Shown here piece after piece: positions 1 to 8,759 of a stretch of DNA of 59,011 nucleotides; the stretch's first letter is position 1, and each line of letters begins with the position of its first letter. Under the pieces are notes generated by a model. That model saw nothing but the letters and a program-made list of their open reading frames with translations. It was not told the origin of the DNA and did no database searches. Position numbers and translations under genes: made by a program. The stretch spans positions 1 to 59,011 of the forward strand of contig CAKNRV010000006.1 of NCBI GenBank assembly GCA_930991035.1, in the 5' to 3' direction. Origin of the DNA: an uncultured Clostridium sp. Its GTDB lineage: Bacteria > Bacillota > Clostridia > TANB77 > CAG-508.

Positions 1-68
1 CTTGAACGTTTGGGACACTCCTAAAAGTTCAAGAACTTGAACAAAAAGGAGTGTCCCAAACGTTCAAG
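1..68. repeat. GGGACACTCC palindromic repeat, copy 1
   Basis: A 22-bp perfect inverted repeat (1-22 against 47-68) encloses a second small palindrome, GTTCAAG/CTTGAAC at 27-42. A near-identical copy lies at 40199-40262 and a rearranged copy at 21630-21693. All three are intergenic. There is no long T-tract, so it is not a typical intrinsic terminator, though the hairpin could stop or protect transcripts. Confidence 0.85.
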
Positions 69-92
69 TTTGATTTATTTTTCTTTCTTGTA

Positions 93-121
93 TTGCTTTA
101 AAGCACAAATTAATATATAAT
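93..121 (+). promoter_or_regulatory. Putative sigma-A promoter for the murT-gatD pair
   Basis: TTGCTT at 93-98 and a perfect TATAAT at 116-121 are separated by 17 bp. The predicted transcript would begin near 128, giving about 150 nt of leader before the murT start. Confidence 0.6.
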
Positions 122-133
122 AGCATAAACAGT

Positions 134-262
134 TTTTCACATTCTAGGAAATTGTATTTCCTAGAATGTGAAAATGGCTGAAATCGCTATTGCCTTTGAG
201 ATTTCCTCCTTTCAGTCGGAAACTCAAATCGGCATGAACAAAGAGCGACTTCGTCGCTTTGT
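134..262 (+). promoter_or_regulatory. Structured 5' leader of murT
   Basis: Three successive hairpins can be drawn: a perfect 19-bp stem with a 3-nt loop (134-152 with 156-174), GAGATTTCC against GGAAACTC (about 200-228), and GCGAC-TTC-GTCGC (about 245-258). The last ends just before the murT ribosome site AGAGGGG. The first lacks a T-tract. A TTTCCTCC stretch inside the second hairpin could partly pair with the ribosome site, which suggests but does not prove cis control. Confidence 0.45.
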
Positions 263-279
263 TAGAGGGGAACAGAAAA

Positions 280-1662
280 ATGAAAAAAGGATTAAAATTT
301 TATATAGCATTATGGGGAGCAAAAGCAGGAACTATATTGCTAAAATTGTTTAGAAGAAATGCTACATTCTTTCCAGGGAAATTTGCATTAAAAGTGTGCC
401 CGGATTTTATAGGAAAAATAGGCAAGCCACGTACCATAATTGCAGTTACTGGAACTAATGGAAAGACAACAGTATGCAATTTAATAGAAGATATTTTAAA
501 AGATAACAATTATGTGTTTATAGATAACAAATATGGCTCAAACATTGATGCAGGTGTTGCTACAACATTAATAAGTGGCGCTAGCATTATGGGAAAATCA
601 AAAAAAGATTTAGCAATTTTGGAGGTTGACGAGAGAAGTTCGCCTAAAATTTATCCGTATTTAACTCCAACATATTTAGTGTGCACAAATTTATTTAGAG
701 ATTCTTTAATGCGAAATGCACATACCGAGTTTATAAGCGAACTTTTAACAAAGTACATACCAAAGGATACAACCTTAATTTTAAATGGTGACGATTTAAT
801 AACAAGCAACATTGCTCCACTAAACAAAAGGATATATTTTGGAATAGATAGGCTAGATACGGATGGAGAAAAATGCGAAAACATTGCAAGAGATATTATT
901 GTATGCCCAAAATGTAATGCAAAATTAGTGTATGATTTTGTTAGGTACAACCATATAGGACGAGCTCATTGCCCAAATTGTGATTTTAAATCTCCTGATA
1001 TTGATTATCTTGCAACTAATTTGGATTTACAAAATATGAAGTTTACTCTAAAAAACGGAAACCTTGAAGAGACATATGATTTAATAAGTGACAACATTAT
1101 AAATATATATAACATTGTTACTGTAATAACTGTTCTAAAACAAATTGGATTAAGCAAAGATCAAATAAATGAATCTTTAAAAAAGCAAAAAATAGTGGAC
1201 ACTAGATACAGCGAAGAAATGGTAAATGGGGTTAAAGTAATAACTCATTTAGCAAAAGGTATGAACCCAATTGCTTGCTCAAGAGTATTTGATTATGTAA
1301 GAAAGTATAAAGGAAATAAGGTTGTGATGTTGTTTTTGGATGATTTGCACGAAGCGGCAAATGGCAGTGAAAATACAGCTTGGCAATATGATACAGATTA
1401 TGAATTTTTAAATGACGACAGCATAAAGCAAATAATTATTGCAGGAGCAAGGTATTTAGATGGATATGTAAGACTACAAATTGCCGGAATAGATAAGAGT
1501 AAAATTGTATGCAAAAGAGATGAACTTTCTGCAATTGACGATTTAAAATTAGATAATATAGAAACTGTATTTATCTTGCACGATTTATATGCAATGGAGT
1601 TAAAAGAAGCGGCAAAAAACAAAGTTGAAATAATGCTTAATAATAGAGACGGAAATAAATAG
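280..1662 (+). CDS. murT: MurT-like Mur ligase (DUF1727), partner of GatD
   Basis: A 460-residue Mur-ligase-type protein. It has the ATP-binding motif GTNGKTT near residue 60, and a four-Cys zinc ribbon (CPKC...CPNC) inserted near residues 208-235, which is characteristic of MurT rather than other Mur ligases. In known systems MurT activates the D-Glu carboxylate of lipid II, and GatD supplies ammonia to make D-isoglutamine in peptidoglycan. The start is ATG at 280, with AGAGGGG about 8 nt upstream; an upstream TTG at 259 lies before that site. The downstream gatD-like gene begins 79 bp later. The C-terminal region (around AWQYDTDYE) resembles the stretch that contacts GatD in characterised complexes. 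Because the GatD-like partner lacks catalytic residues, the exact reaction here is uncertain. Confidence 0.85.
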   Translation: MKKGLKFYIALWGAKAGTILLKLFRRNATFFPGKFALKVCPDFIGKIGKPRTIIAVTGTNGKTTVCNLIEDILKDNNYVFIDNKYGSNIDAGVATTLISGASIMGKSKKDLAILEVDERSSPKIYPYLTPTYLVCTNLFRDSLMRNAHTEFISELLTKYIPKDTTLILNGDDLITSNIAPLNKRIYFGIDRLDTDGEKCENIARDIIVCPKCNAKLVYDFVRYNHIGRAHCPNCDFKSPDIDYLATNLDLQNMKFTLKNGNLEETYDLISDNIINIYNIVTVITVLKQIGLSKDQINESLKKQKIVDTRYSEEMVNGVKVITHLAKGMNPIACSRVFDYVRKYKGNKVVMLFLDDLHEAANGSENTAWQYDTDYEFLNDDSIKQIIIAGARYLDGYVRLQIAGIDKSKIVCKRDELSAIDDLKLDNIETVFILHDLYAMELKEAAKNKVEIMLNNRDGNK

Positions 1663-1741
1663 TCCATAAAATAACGAATAAAAAGCATAGAACTAATCCG
1701 CAAATAAGATGTAATTAAATTTGAAAGGAAAGGATTTTAAA

Positions 1742-2512
1742 GTGAATAAATTAAAAATAGAGATTTTATTTCCAGAATTTTGTAACTTATATGGCGATAG
1801 CTTTAATATGAAATACTTAAAAATGTGCTTGCCAGATGCAGAATTTGTGGAAACTGAGCTGGATCAAACTCCTACATTTGTAAACGAAGATGTGAACTTG
1901 ATTTACTTAGGGCCAATGACGGAAAATACACAAGAAAAAGTAATAGCAAGATTACTACCATATAAGAATAGAATAGAAGAATTAATAGAAAAAAATGTAG
2001 TGTTTTTATTTACAGGCAATGCAGTTGAAGTTTTAGGTAAATACATAGAAAACGAAGATGGAAGCAAAATAGAAGGACTAGGAATATTTGACGTATATGC
2101 AAAAAGAGATATGATGCACAGACACAATAGTAGACTAGTTGGAAAGTTTGAAGACATCGAAATTGTAGGTTTCAAAAGTCAGTTTACTATGATGTATGGA
2201 GATAACACAAATTCATACTTTGTACAAGTAGAAAAAGGAATTGGAATAAACAAAGATAGCAAATTAGAGGGAATACGAAAAAATAACTTTATAGGAACGT
2301 ACATAATAGGTCCAATATTGATATTAAACCCACTATTTACAAAGAAAATTATAAAAATGATGGAAAATGTGCAAAACAATTCAGCAGACAATGAGAAAAA
2401 AGAAGCAAAAGAAGAGCAAATCCACGAAAATAATGAGGATATTCAATTAGCATTAGAAAGTGATGTTATGGCAGCTTACGAAGAGAGACTAAAGGAATTA
2501 AAAAGACTGTAA
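1742..2512 (+). CDS. GatD-like glutamine amidotransferase, catalytic residues missing
   Basis: A 256-residue CobB/CobQ-like class I glutamine amidotransferase domain, placed right after murT as GatD usually is. The fold signature is visible: an NLYGDSFN-type N-terminus, FLFTGNAVEVLG in place of the usual CGG(Y/F)Q nucleophile loop, and GTYIIGPIL in place of the usual GTYLHGP. Thus the nucleophilic Cys and the catalytic His of known GatD both appear absent. The C-terminal tail is charged and Lys/Glu-rich. GTG at 1742 is chosen because AAAGGAAAGGA sits just upstream; a TTG at 1721 precedes that site. It may be a non-catalytic partner, or the pair may use free ammonia. The membership is firm from context and fold motifs; the activity is doubtful. 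Confidence 0.75.
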   Translation: MNKLKIEILFPEFCNLYGDSFNMKYLKMCLPDAEFVETELDQTPTFVNEDVNLIYLGPMTENTQEKVIARLLPYKNRIEELIEKNVVFLFTGNAVEVLGKYIENEDGSKIEGLGIFDVYAKRDMMHRHNSRLVGKFEDIEIVGFKSQFTMMYGDNTNSYFVQVEKGIGINKDSKLEGIRKNNFIGTYIIGPILILNPLFTKKIIKMMENVQNNSADNEKKEAKEEQIHENNEDIQLALESDVMAAYEERLKELKRL

Positions 2513-2548
2513 TTATTTTAAGTTACAATTCACAGTTATATTGATACC

Positions 2549-2693
2549 GAGAAGAAGTATATATTTTTTTATTTTTATTTCCGACCACCAACTGCGTACA
2601 AACTGTATTAACTCCACATACGTGTCGTTAACAGTTTGTAAACTTGTCGGTCCCCACCTTAAGCACGGAAATCAAAAATATATACTTCTTCTC
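2549..2693. repeat. Structured intergenic element, copy 1 (CGGnCC...CTTAAGCAC core)
   Basis: A 20-bp perfect terminal inverted repeat (2549-2568 with 2674-2693), extended by ATTTCC/GGAAAT, encloses a core that contains ACAAACTGT...ACAGTTTGT and ends TCCCCACCTTAAGCAC. The core recurs at 10403-10548 and 27847-28043, but the outer arms differ in each copy while staying complementary. The rest of the 376-bp gap (2513-2888) is A/T-rich with no gene seen. Confidence 0.8.
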
Positions 2694-2888
2694 TAAAAAT
2701 AAACTGTACATTGTAACTTGCCGAAAAAGAAATACAAAAAATATAAAAAAACTATTTAATATTAAATAATAATATGATATATTATATACTGTAAATTTAG
2801 AAAAAAGAAAAGTATATATTTCTCGTATGATATATGGGAAAAGAAATTATTTACAATAATAAAAATGATAAAGAAATGAAGGATTGAC

Positions 2889-3914
2889 GTGAAGAATATA
2901 AAAGATTATAATTTAGACGAACTCATAACAGAGATGGAAAATTTTGGCGAAAAGAAATTTAGAGCAGAACAAATTTTTAAATGGCTATATGTAGATAAAG
3001 TAAAAGAATTTGACGAGATGACCAACTTATCGCTCGAGCTAAGAGAAAAACTAAAACAAAATTACACTATGTGCAATTTTAAAATATTAAAAAAGCAAGA
3101 GTCAGCGGATGGTACAAAAAAGTATTTGTTTGATGTTCTAGATGGAAATGCAATAGAATCGGTTTTAATGCAATATAAATATGGTAAAACTATTTGTGTT
3201 TCTTCACAAATTGGATGCAAAATGGGTTGCAAATTTTGTGCTTCGACTGGTATAAAATTTGTAAGAAGCCTAACTGCTGGAGAGATAGTTGAACAAGTGC
3301 TAGCAGTTGAGCAAGATATAGGAGATAAAATCTCGAATATTGTTTTTATGGGAATAGGAGAGCCTTTTGACAATTATGATAATGTAATGAAAGCAATAAA
3401 AATTTTAAACAACCAAAAAGGTTTAAATATTGGAGCAAGGCACATCAGCGTATCTACAAGTGGCTTGGTACCAATGATATATAAATTTGCGGACGAAGAT
3501 TATCAATGTACACTTTCAATTTCTCTTCACGCAACAAATGAAGAGAAAAGAAGCAAAATGATGCCTATTAATAATAGATACAATATAAAGGAATTGATGG
3601 AAGCGTGCAAATACTATATAAATAAAACGAATAAAAGGATCTCATTTGAATACGCATTGGCAAAAGACAATAACGACAATTTAGAAGATGCAAAAGAACT
3701 TGTAAAACTTTTAAAAGGGATGTTATGTCACGTAAATTTGATCCCAATTAACAAAATAGAAAATGGAGAATTTACAAAAAGTTCAAATGATAATATAATT
3801 AAGTTTAGGGATTACTTAAATGATAATGGAATAGTTGCGACAATTAGAAGAGAGCTAGGCTCAGACATAGATGCAGCTTGTGGACAACTAAGAAGAAAAA
3901 ATTTGAAACAGTGA
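2889..3914 (+). CDS. rlmN: 23S rRNA (adenine2503-C2)-methyltransferase / tRNA methyltransferase RlmN
   Basis: A 341-residue radical SAM methyltransferase of normal length. The 4Fe-4S motif is CxxxCxxC at Cys110-114-117. The methyl-carrying cysteine motif DAACGQLRR lies at the C-terminus (Cys331), and the conserved CVSSQIGC precedes the cluster. Known RlmN enzymes methylate A2503 in the peptidyl transferase centre and A37 in some tRNAs. GTG at 2889 is preceded by AAGGA at about 5 nt. It heads the same order (rlmN, prpC, prkC, rsgA, rpe) that is known from Bacillus and clostridia. Confidence 0.95.
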   Translation: MKNIKDYNLDELITEMENFGEKKFRAEQIFKWLYVDKVKEFDEMTNLSLELREKLKQNYTMCNFKILKKQESADGTKKYLFDVLDGNAIESVLMQYKYGKTICVSSQIGCKMGCKFCASTGIKFVRSLTAGEIVEQVLAVEQDIGDKISNIVFMGIGEPFDNYDNVMKAIKILNNQKGLNIGARHISVSTSGLVPMIYKFADEDYQCTLSISLHATNEEKRSKMMPINNRYNIKELMEACKYYINKTNKRISFEYALAKDNNDNLEDAKELVKLLKGMLCHVNLIPINKIENGEFTKSSNDNIIKFRDYLNDNGIVATIRRELGSDIDAACGQLRRKNLKQ

Positions 3915-4038
3915 AAAAAGATAAGATGCGATAGAAATAAATAGGATGGTATATAAATAAAACGTCTAAAATATTGCAATGTAATATTAAAAAGGCGTAG
4001 AATAAATAATGTAACAAAATAGAGATTAGGAGGAAAAA

Positions 4039-4761
4039 ATGGTTTTTGCAAAGACGGATATAGGAAAGGTTAGAGAGCAAAATCAAGACTATTACTATAT
4101 CTCAGAAGAAACAAGTGAACCAAAGATATATATTTTAGCTGACGGTATGGGCGGATACAAAGGCGGAGAAATAGCAAGTAAATTAGCAACTGAATCAGTA
4201 AAAAATTATATAGAAAGCAATTTTTGTAATATAACCAAAGAAAAAGAAGAAATATTAAAATTAATAGCAAGTGCTGTAGAATATGCAAATATGGTGGTAT
4301 ACGAAAAGTCAAAAGAAAATGCAGAATTAGAAGGAATGGGTACTACTTTAGAGGTTTGTTTAATATATAATAATAAAGCATATATTGGACATATAGGAGA
4401 TAGCAGAATATATAGAATTAGAAAAGATGTTATCAGAAAGCTTACTAAGGACCACAGCTATGTACAGCAACTTGTAGAGGACAAGAGAATAACAAGAGAA
4501 GAGGCAAAAACACACCCTAAGAAAAATATGCTTACTAAAGCGCTTGGATGCACACCTTATGTTGAACCAGACCTAAGAGCCAGAAACTTTGAAAAAGGTG
4601 ATATTTTTATTATGTGCTCAGATGGTTTAACTAATATGGTGGAAGAAAAACAAATATATGAACTAATAAAACAAGACATAAATAAAGCAACAGATAACTT
4701 AATAAATGCGGCAAATGATGCAGGCGGATACGATAATATTACTGTTATTATAATAGTTTAA
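4039..4761 (+). CDS. prpC: PP2C-type serine/threonine phosphatase PrpC
   Basis: A 240-residue PPM phosphatase of usual size. Metal-binding motifs are complete: ADGMGGYKGGE (about residues 33-43), GMGTTLE, HIGDSRIYR, FIMCSDGLTN and the C-terminal GGYDNITVI. It is expected to dephosphorylate substrates of the kinase encoded 14 bp downstream. ATG at 4039 follows TTAGGAGG. The gene is probably in one operon with prkC. Confidence 0.95.
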   Translation: MVFAKTDIGKVREQNQDYYYISEETSEPKIYILADGMGGYKGGEIASKLATESVKNYIESNFCNITKEKEEILKLIASAVEYANMVVYEKSKENAELEGMGTTLEVCLIYNNKAYIGHIGDSRIYRIRKDVIRKLTKDHSYVQQLVEDKRITREEAKTHPKKNMLTKALGCTPYVEPDLRARNFEKGDIFIMCSDGLTNMVEEKQIYELIKQDINKATDNLINAANDAGGYDNITVIIIV

Positions 4762-4775
4762 GAGGAGAAGATTAT

Positions 4776-6755
4776 ATGAATCTAGAAGGAAAGTTAATAG
4801 GAAGTAGGTATGAAATACTAGAGATAATTGGAAAAGGTGGAATGGCAACAGTATATAAGGCACAAGATATAGTTCTAAAAAGATATGTTGCTGTAAAAGT
4901 TTTAAGAGAAGAATTTACTACTGATGAAGAATTTATAAGAAGGTTTAATACAGAGGCGCAGTCAGCAGCAAGTTTAACACATCAAAACATTGTGTCTATC
5001 TATGATGTAGGAAATGAAGGTAATATATATTACATTGTAATGGAGCTAATTCAAGGAAAAACATTAAAACAAATAATAGACGAAGATGGAGTTCTACCTT
5101 GGAAATGGTCGCTAAACATAGCAATTCAAATAGCTTCAGCATTAGAGGTAGCACATAAAAACAATATAATACATAGAGATATAAAGCCTCATAACATAAT
5201 AATTACAGAAGATGGAATAGCAAAAGTTACAGATTTTGGAATAGCAAAAGCTGTTTCAAATTCAACCATAACTGCATTTGGGACAACAATAGGTTCTGTA
5301 CACTATTTCTCACCAGAACACGCAAAAGGTGGATATACAGATGCAAAGTCTGATTTGTATTCTCTTGGAATAGTAATGTACGAAATGTTAACAGGTAGAG
5401 TTCCTTTTGATGCAGATACACCAGTTTCAATTGCATTAAAACATATGCAAGAAAAACCAGTAGAACCAATAAAACTAAATCCTGCAATACCTTATTCTGT
5501 AAATAGAATAATAATGAAGGCAATAGAAAAAGATTTAAACTTACGTTATCAGTCTGCAACAGAAATGTTAAAAGATTTGAATATGGCACTAAAAGATCCA
5601 GATGGGGATTTTGTTAGAACAAATTCTAATGAAATGGCATATACACAAAGAATAGAAACAATATCAAATAAAGAATATAAAGAACAAGAAAATAGGCAAG
5701 AAACTAAAGAAGAAAAGAAAAAAGGCAAAATAAGACAATTTTTTGCCAAACATCCAGTATTAAAAGTATTGTTAATAATATTGATTATAATATTAATACC
5801 AGTAGGAGTATTCTTTGGAACACAAGCAGCGCTTAATGCAGGAAGTGTAAAAGATGTGCAATTACCAAACTTTGTAAATATGACTAGAGAAGAGGCAGAA
5901 ACAGCTGCAACTGAGGCAAATGTACAATTGGAAGTATCAGAAGAATTTAATTCTGATGTAGAAGAAGGAAAAATAATTTCACAAGATCCACCATATATGG
6001 AAAACTATACTGTAAAAGAAAATTCAGTTGTAAAAGTAGTGGTAAGCAAAGGCGAAAATATCAAAATAGTACCAAATGTAGTAGGAAAAGAACAATCAGA
6101 GGCAGAGTCAGAAATTAAAGCAGAAGAGCTTAAAGTTGAGGTGATACAAGAAGCAAGTAGTAGAATAGAGGCAGGATATGTAATTAGACAAGAGCCAGAA
6201 GCAGACGAAGAAGTAAATGCTGGAGAAACAGTAAAAATATATGTAAGCACAGGAATAAAGCAAATTACAATGGAACACGTAATTGGTCAAACAGAAGAAG
6301 ATGCTAAAAAGACACTTACAGATTTAGGCTTTGAGGTAACTGTTGTATACGAAGAAGACACAAGTAAGGACGATGGAGTGGTATTAAAGCAAAGTATAGA
6401 CGTAGGAACAACAGTTGACGAGGGAACAAAAGTAACATTGACTGTAAATAAAGTGGAAGCTTTAAAAGAGGGAACTGTTAATGTAAATGTAAAATCACTA
6501 ATAGGAAATACTACGCAACCAGATGTAAATCAAGTAGATCAAGTTGTGAACACAGTAAATGTACGTATAACCGTAACATCAGAAGGTGTTGAAGAGCCAG
6601 TTTATGATGAAGCTTGTAGTGTTGAAGAGACAAATTTGAGCATACAAGTATCTGGTAGAGGTACAATTACAGTAAAGGTATTCGTTGATGGAGTAAGAAA
6701 AGACCAAAGAACATTAGATTTAAACTCTGAAAATCCTGTCTTGAATATAGATTAA
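4776..6755 (+). CDS. prkC: PASTA-domain Ser/Thr protein kinase PrkC/StkP
   Basis: A 659-residue Hanks-type membrane kinase. The kinase domain (about 10-270) has the glycine loop GKGGMATVY, the ATP lysine in VAVKVL (Lys41), the catalytic HRDIKPHN (Asp135) and DFG (153-155). A basic linker precedes one membrane helix at about 328-348. Three extracellular PASTA repeats follow (about 357-425, 427-493, 495-560), and then a beta-rich tail of about 100 residues with no clear family. In known systems the PASTA repeats sense muropeptides or lipid II and the kinase controls cell-wall growth and spore germination. The start overlaps nothing; GAGGAGAAG lies upstream of ATG 4776. The gene ends at an intrinsic terminator. 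Confidence 0.95.
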   Translation: MNLEGKLIGSRYEILEIIGKGGMATVYKAQDIVLKRYVAVKVLREEFTTDEEFIRRFNTEAQSAASLTHQNIVSIYDVGNEGNIYYIVMELIQGKTLKQIIDEDGVLPWKWSLNIAIQIASALEVAHKNNIIHRDIKPHNIIITEDGIAKVTDFGIAKAVSNSTITAFGTTIGSVHYFSPEHAKGGYTDAKSDLYSLGIVMYEMLTGRVPFDADTPVSIALKHMQEKPVEPIKLNPAIPYSVNRIIMKAIEKDLNLRYQSATEMLKDLNMALKDPDGDFVRTNSNEMAYTQRIETISNKEYKEQENRQETKEEKKKGKIRQFFAKHPVLKVLLIILIIILIPVGVFFGTQAALNAGSVKDVQLPNFVNMTREEAETAATEANVQLEVSEEFNSDVEEGKIISQDPPYMENYTVKENSVVKVVVSKGENIKIVPNVVGKEQSEAESEIKAEELKVEVIQEASSRIEAGYVIRQEPEADEEVNAGETVKIYVSTGIKQITMEHVIGQTEEDAKKTLTDLGFEVTVVYEEDTSKDDGVVLKQSIDVGTTVDEGTKVTLTVNKVEALKEGTVNVNVKSLIGNTTQPDVNQVDQVVNTVNVRITVTSEGVEEPVYDEACSVEETNLSIQVSGRGTITVKVFVDGVRKDQRTLDLNSENPVLNID

Positions 6756-6780
6756 GACAATTTATATAAATTTAATAAAG

Positions 6781-6815
6781 ATGGTATGTTAAATTAAAAC
6801 TAGCATACCATTTTT
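6781..6815 (+). terminator. Intrinsic terminator after prkC
   Basis: ATGGTATG (6781-6788) pairs with CATACCAT (6804-6811), followed by a T-run. It closes the prpC-prkC unit. Confidence 0.75.
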
Positions 6816-6931
6816 ATTTTTATTGAAAAAATTTAATAAAAATTAGTACAACCCACAGTTGCTTTGTTTTTGGGGTAAGTTGTGATTAGTAACAATATGT
6901 AATACACTTTTTTGCAATGTGAACAACAAAA

Positions 6932-6961
6932 CTTACATTTGGTAAAAATTTGTGGTATAAT
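6932..6961 (+). promoter_or_regulatory. Putative promoter of rsgA-rpe
   Basis: A perfect TATAAT at 6956-6961 with CTTACA at 6932-6937 and an 18-bp spacer. It lies 24 nt before the chosen GTG start of rsgA, between it and the prkC terminator. Confidence 0.6.
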
Positions 6962-6985
6962 AGAAACGTAATTAGGAGGTACTTT

Positions 6986-7864
6986 GTGCAAAAGGGAATA
7001 GTTTTAAGTAACATATCAAATTTATATAAAGTAGAGTCAGAAGGTAAGGTGTACGATTGTAATGCAAGAGGAAAATTTAAAAATAACGAAATAAGTCCTG
7101 TAGCAGGGGATATTGTACAAATAGATATAACTGACGAAAATAAATTAGAAGGTGTAATAGACAAGATAGAAGAAAGAACAAACTATATAAAAAGACCTAA
7201 AATGGCAAATATTACACAACTAATTTTAGTAGTATCTATAAAATTACCAAAACCAGATATGCTTTTGTTAGACAAGCAATTAGTCTATGCAGAATTTATG
7301 AAAATAAAGCCAATTATTTGCTTAAATAAAATTGATTTAGACTCGGCTAACGTAGCAAGTGAGATAGAAAATACTTATAGCGAAATAGGTTATACAGTTA
7401 TAAAAACCGATGCAAAAAATGGAATTGGCGTGGACAAAATAAAACAATATTTGAAAAACAATATTACAGCTTTTTCTGGAAATTCTGGTGTTGGTAAGTC
7501 TACATTATTAAACAGTTTGCTAGGTGAAAATATTTCAGAAGAGGGAGTAATAAGCAAAAAAAATAAAAGAGGGAAAAACACCACAACGCAAGTGAGACTA
7601 CATAAAATAGAAGAAAATTCATATGTTGCAGATACTCCAGGATTTTCTACGTTTGAGGTAAGTGAAATAGAGAAAAACGACTTAGCACAGTACTTTATAG
7701 AGTTTAGAAAATACTTAAATGATTGTGAATATGGAGATTGTAGCCATATTAAAGAAGAAGATTGTGGAATAAAAAAGGCACTAACAGAAGGCAAAATTTC
7801 GCAAGGAAGATATGATAGGTATTGTCAGCTTATGAACGAAATTGAAAAAACGCCAAAGTGGTAG
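6986..7864 (+). CDS. rsgA: Ribosome small-subunit-dependent GTPase RsgA
   Basis: A 292-residue circularly permuted GTPase. An N-terminal OB fold is followed by G motifs in permuted order: LNKID (G4), then SGNSGVGKST (G1), and DTPGF (G3). The C-terminal zinc-binding region has Cys and His residues (NDCEYGDCSH, EDCGI). RsgA helps late 30S maturation and checks the decoding centre. GTG at 6986 is chosen because AGGAGGT lies 5 nt upstream; a TTG at 6950 lies within the promoter. rpe follows closely, so the two are probably co-transcribed. Confidence 0.95.
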   Translation: MQKGIVLSNISNLYKVESEGKVYDCNARGKFKNNEISPVAGDIVQIDITDENKLEGVIDKIEERTNYIKRPKMANITQLILVVSIKLPKPDMLLLDKQLVYAEFMKIKPIICLNKIDLDSANVASEIENTYSEIGYTVIKTDAKNGIGVDKIKQYLKNNITAFSGNSGVGKSTLLNSLLGENISEEGVISKKNKRGKNTTTQVRLHKIEENSYVADTPGFSTFEVSEIEKNDLAQYFIEFRKYLNDCEYGDCSHIKEEDCGIKKALTEGKISQGRYDRYCQLMNEIEKTPKW

Positions 7865-7886
7865 GTACTGTAAAAGGAGGATAATG

Positions 7887-8549
7887 ATGGAAATTTCAAC
7901 ATCAATTTTAAGTGTAAAAAAAGAAAATTGCATACAAACTTTTTATAATTTAGAAACAGCAGGAACAGATTATTTTCACATAGATGTTATGGATGGAAAA
8001 TTTGTAGAAAATAATACGGTAGAGCTTATGACAGAATATTCTGAGTATTTAAATACTATTACAAATGTACCATTGGATGTGCATTTAATGGTTGAAGACG
8101 TTTTGCCATTTATTAAAAGCTTTATGATTTTTGAACCACGAAATATTACTGTACATTACGAAGCTGCAAAAAATAAGGAAGAGTTACTAGAGTGGATAGA
8201 ATATATAAAGAAGAACAATTGTAAAGTTGGCATAAGCATTAAACCAGACACAAAAGTAGAAGATATATACGAGTTTCTTCCTTTTATACATACAGTTTTG
8301 ATTATGACAGTAGAGCCAGGAAAAGGCGGACAAGCCCTAATTCCAGAGACCATTGATAAAATTAGAAACTTAAGAGAATATATAGAAAAAGAAAACTTAG
8401 AAGTAGATATTGAAGCCGATGGAGGTATAAATGCCGATAACATAAGCACTTTAGCAGATGCTGGTGTTGATATTGCTGTTGTAGGAACATATCTTATTGG
8501 TTCTGCAGATTATAAAGAGACGATTAAAATGTTAAAGGTTACTATATAA
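7887..8549 (+). CDS. rpe: Ribulose-phosphate 3-epimerase
   Basis: A 220-residue TIM-barrel enzyme that interconverts ribulose-5-phosphate and xylulose-5-phosphate in the pentose phosphate pathway. Visible motifs are STSIL at the N-terminus, HIDVMDG with the metal-binding His and Asp, DVHLMVE, MTVEPGKGGQ and the phosphate-binding EADGGIN. Two adjacent ATG codons (7884 and 7887) follow AAAGGAGG; the second has the better spacing. The gene begins about 20 bp after rsgA. Confidence 0.95.
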   Translation: MEISTSILSVKKENCIQTFYNLETAGTDYFHIDVMDGKFVENNTVELMTEYSEYLNTITNVPLDVHLMVEDVLPFIKSFMIFEPRNITVHYEAAKNKEELLEWIEYIKKNNCKVGISIKPDTKVEDIYEFLPFIHTVLIMTVEPGKGGQALIPETIDKIRNLREYIEKENLEVDIEADGGINADNISTLADAGVDIAVVGTYLIGSADYKETIKMLKVTI

Positions 8550-8615
8550 GGGTGCCTAGATAAAATAAAAAATCATTACCCTGAAAATATTAAAGTAAAA
8601 AATTCAAAAATTTGC

Positions 8616-8645
8616 TTGACATTTGAAAACAATTAGTGATATTAT
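8616..8645 (+). promoter_or_regulatory. Putative pyrG promoter
   Basis: A perfect TTGACA at 8616-8621 and TATTAT at 8640-8645 with an 18-bp spacer. The transcript would begin near 8652 and run through the hairpin at 8674-8732 before pyrG. Confidence 0.7.
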
Positions 8646-8673
8646 AGTCGCATAGAATTTAACATTTAACATT

Positions 8674-8732
8674 ATAGTAGATTAAAAAAAAACCGCGTTT
8701 GCGGTTTTGGATTTTTAATCTACTATTTTTTT
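8674..8732 (+). terminator. Terminator-like hairpin in the pyrG leader (candidate attenuator)
   Basis: A 15-bp perfect stem (8674-8688 with 8712-8726) encloses a second stem, AACCGC/GCGGTT, and is followed by six Ts. It lies between the pyrG promoter and its ribosome site, so it can act as an attenuator. In Bacillus, pyrG is controlled by CTP-sensitive terminator read-through that needs a GGGC-type initial transcript. No such run of Gs is obvious at the predicted start here, so the mechanism may differ. Confidence 0.7.
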
Positions 8733-8759
8733 GTTTTATGGGGAAGGAATGAAGAAATA

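Noticed and set aside
168..353. A 61-codon frame starting with GTG upstream of and across the murT start
   Set aside because: It has no ribosome site, lies in the hairpin-rich leader, and runs out of frame through the start of murT, whose identity is firm.
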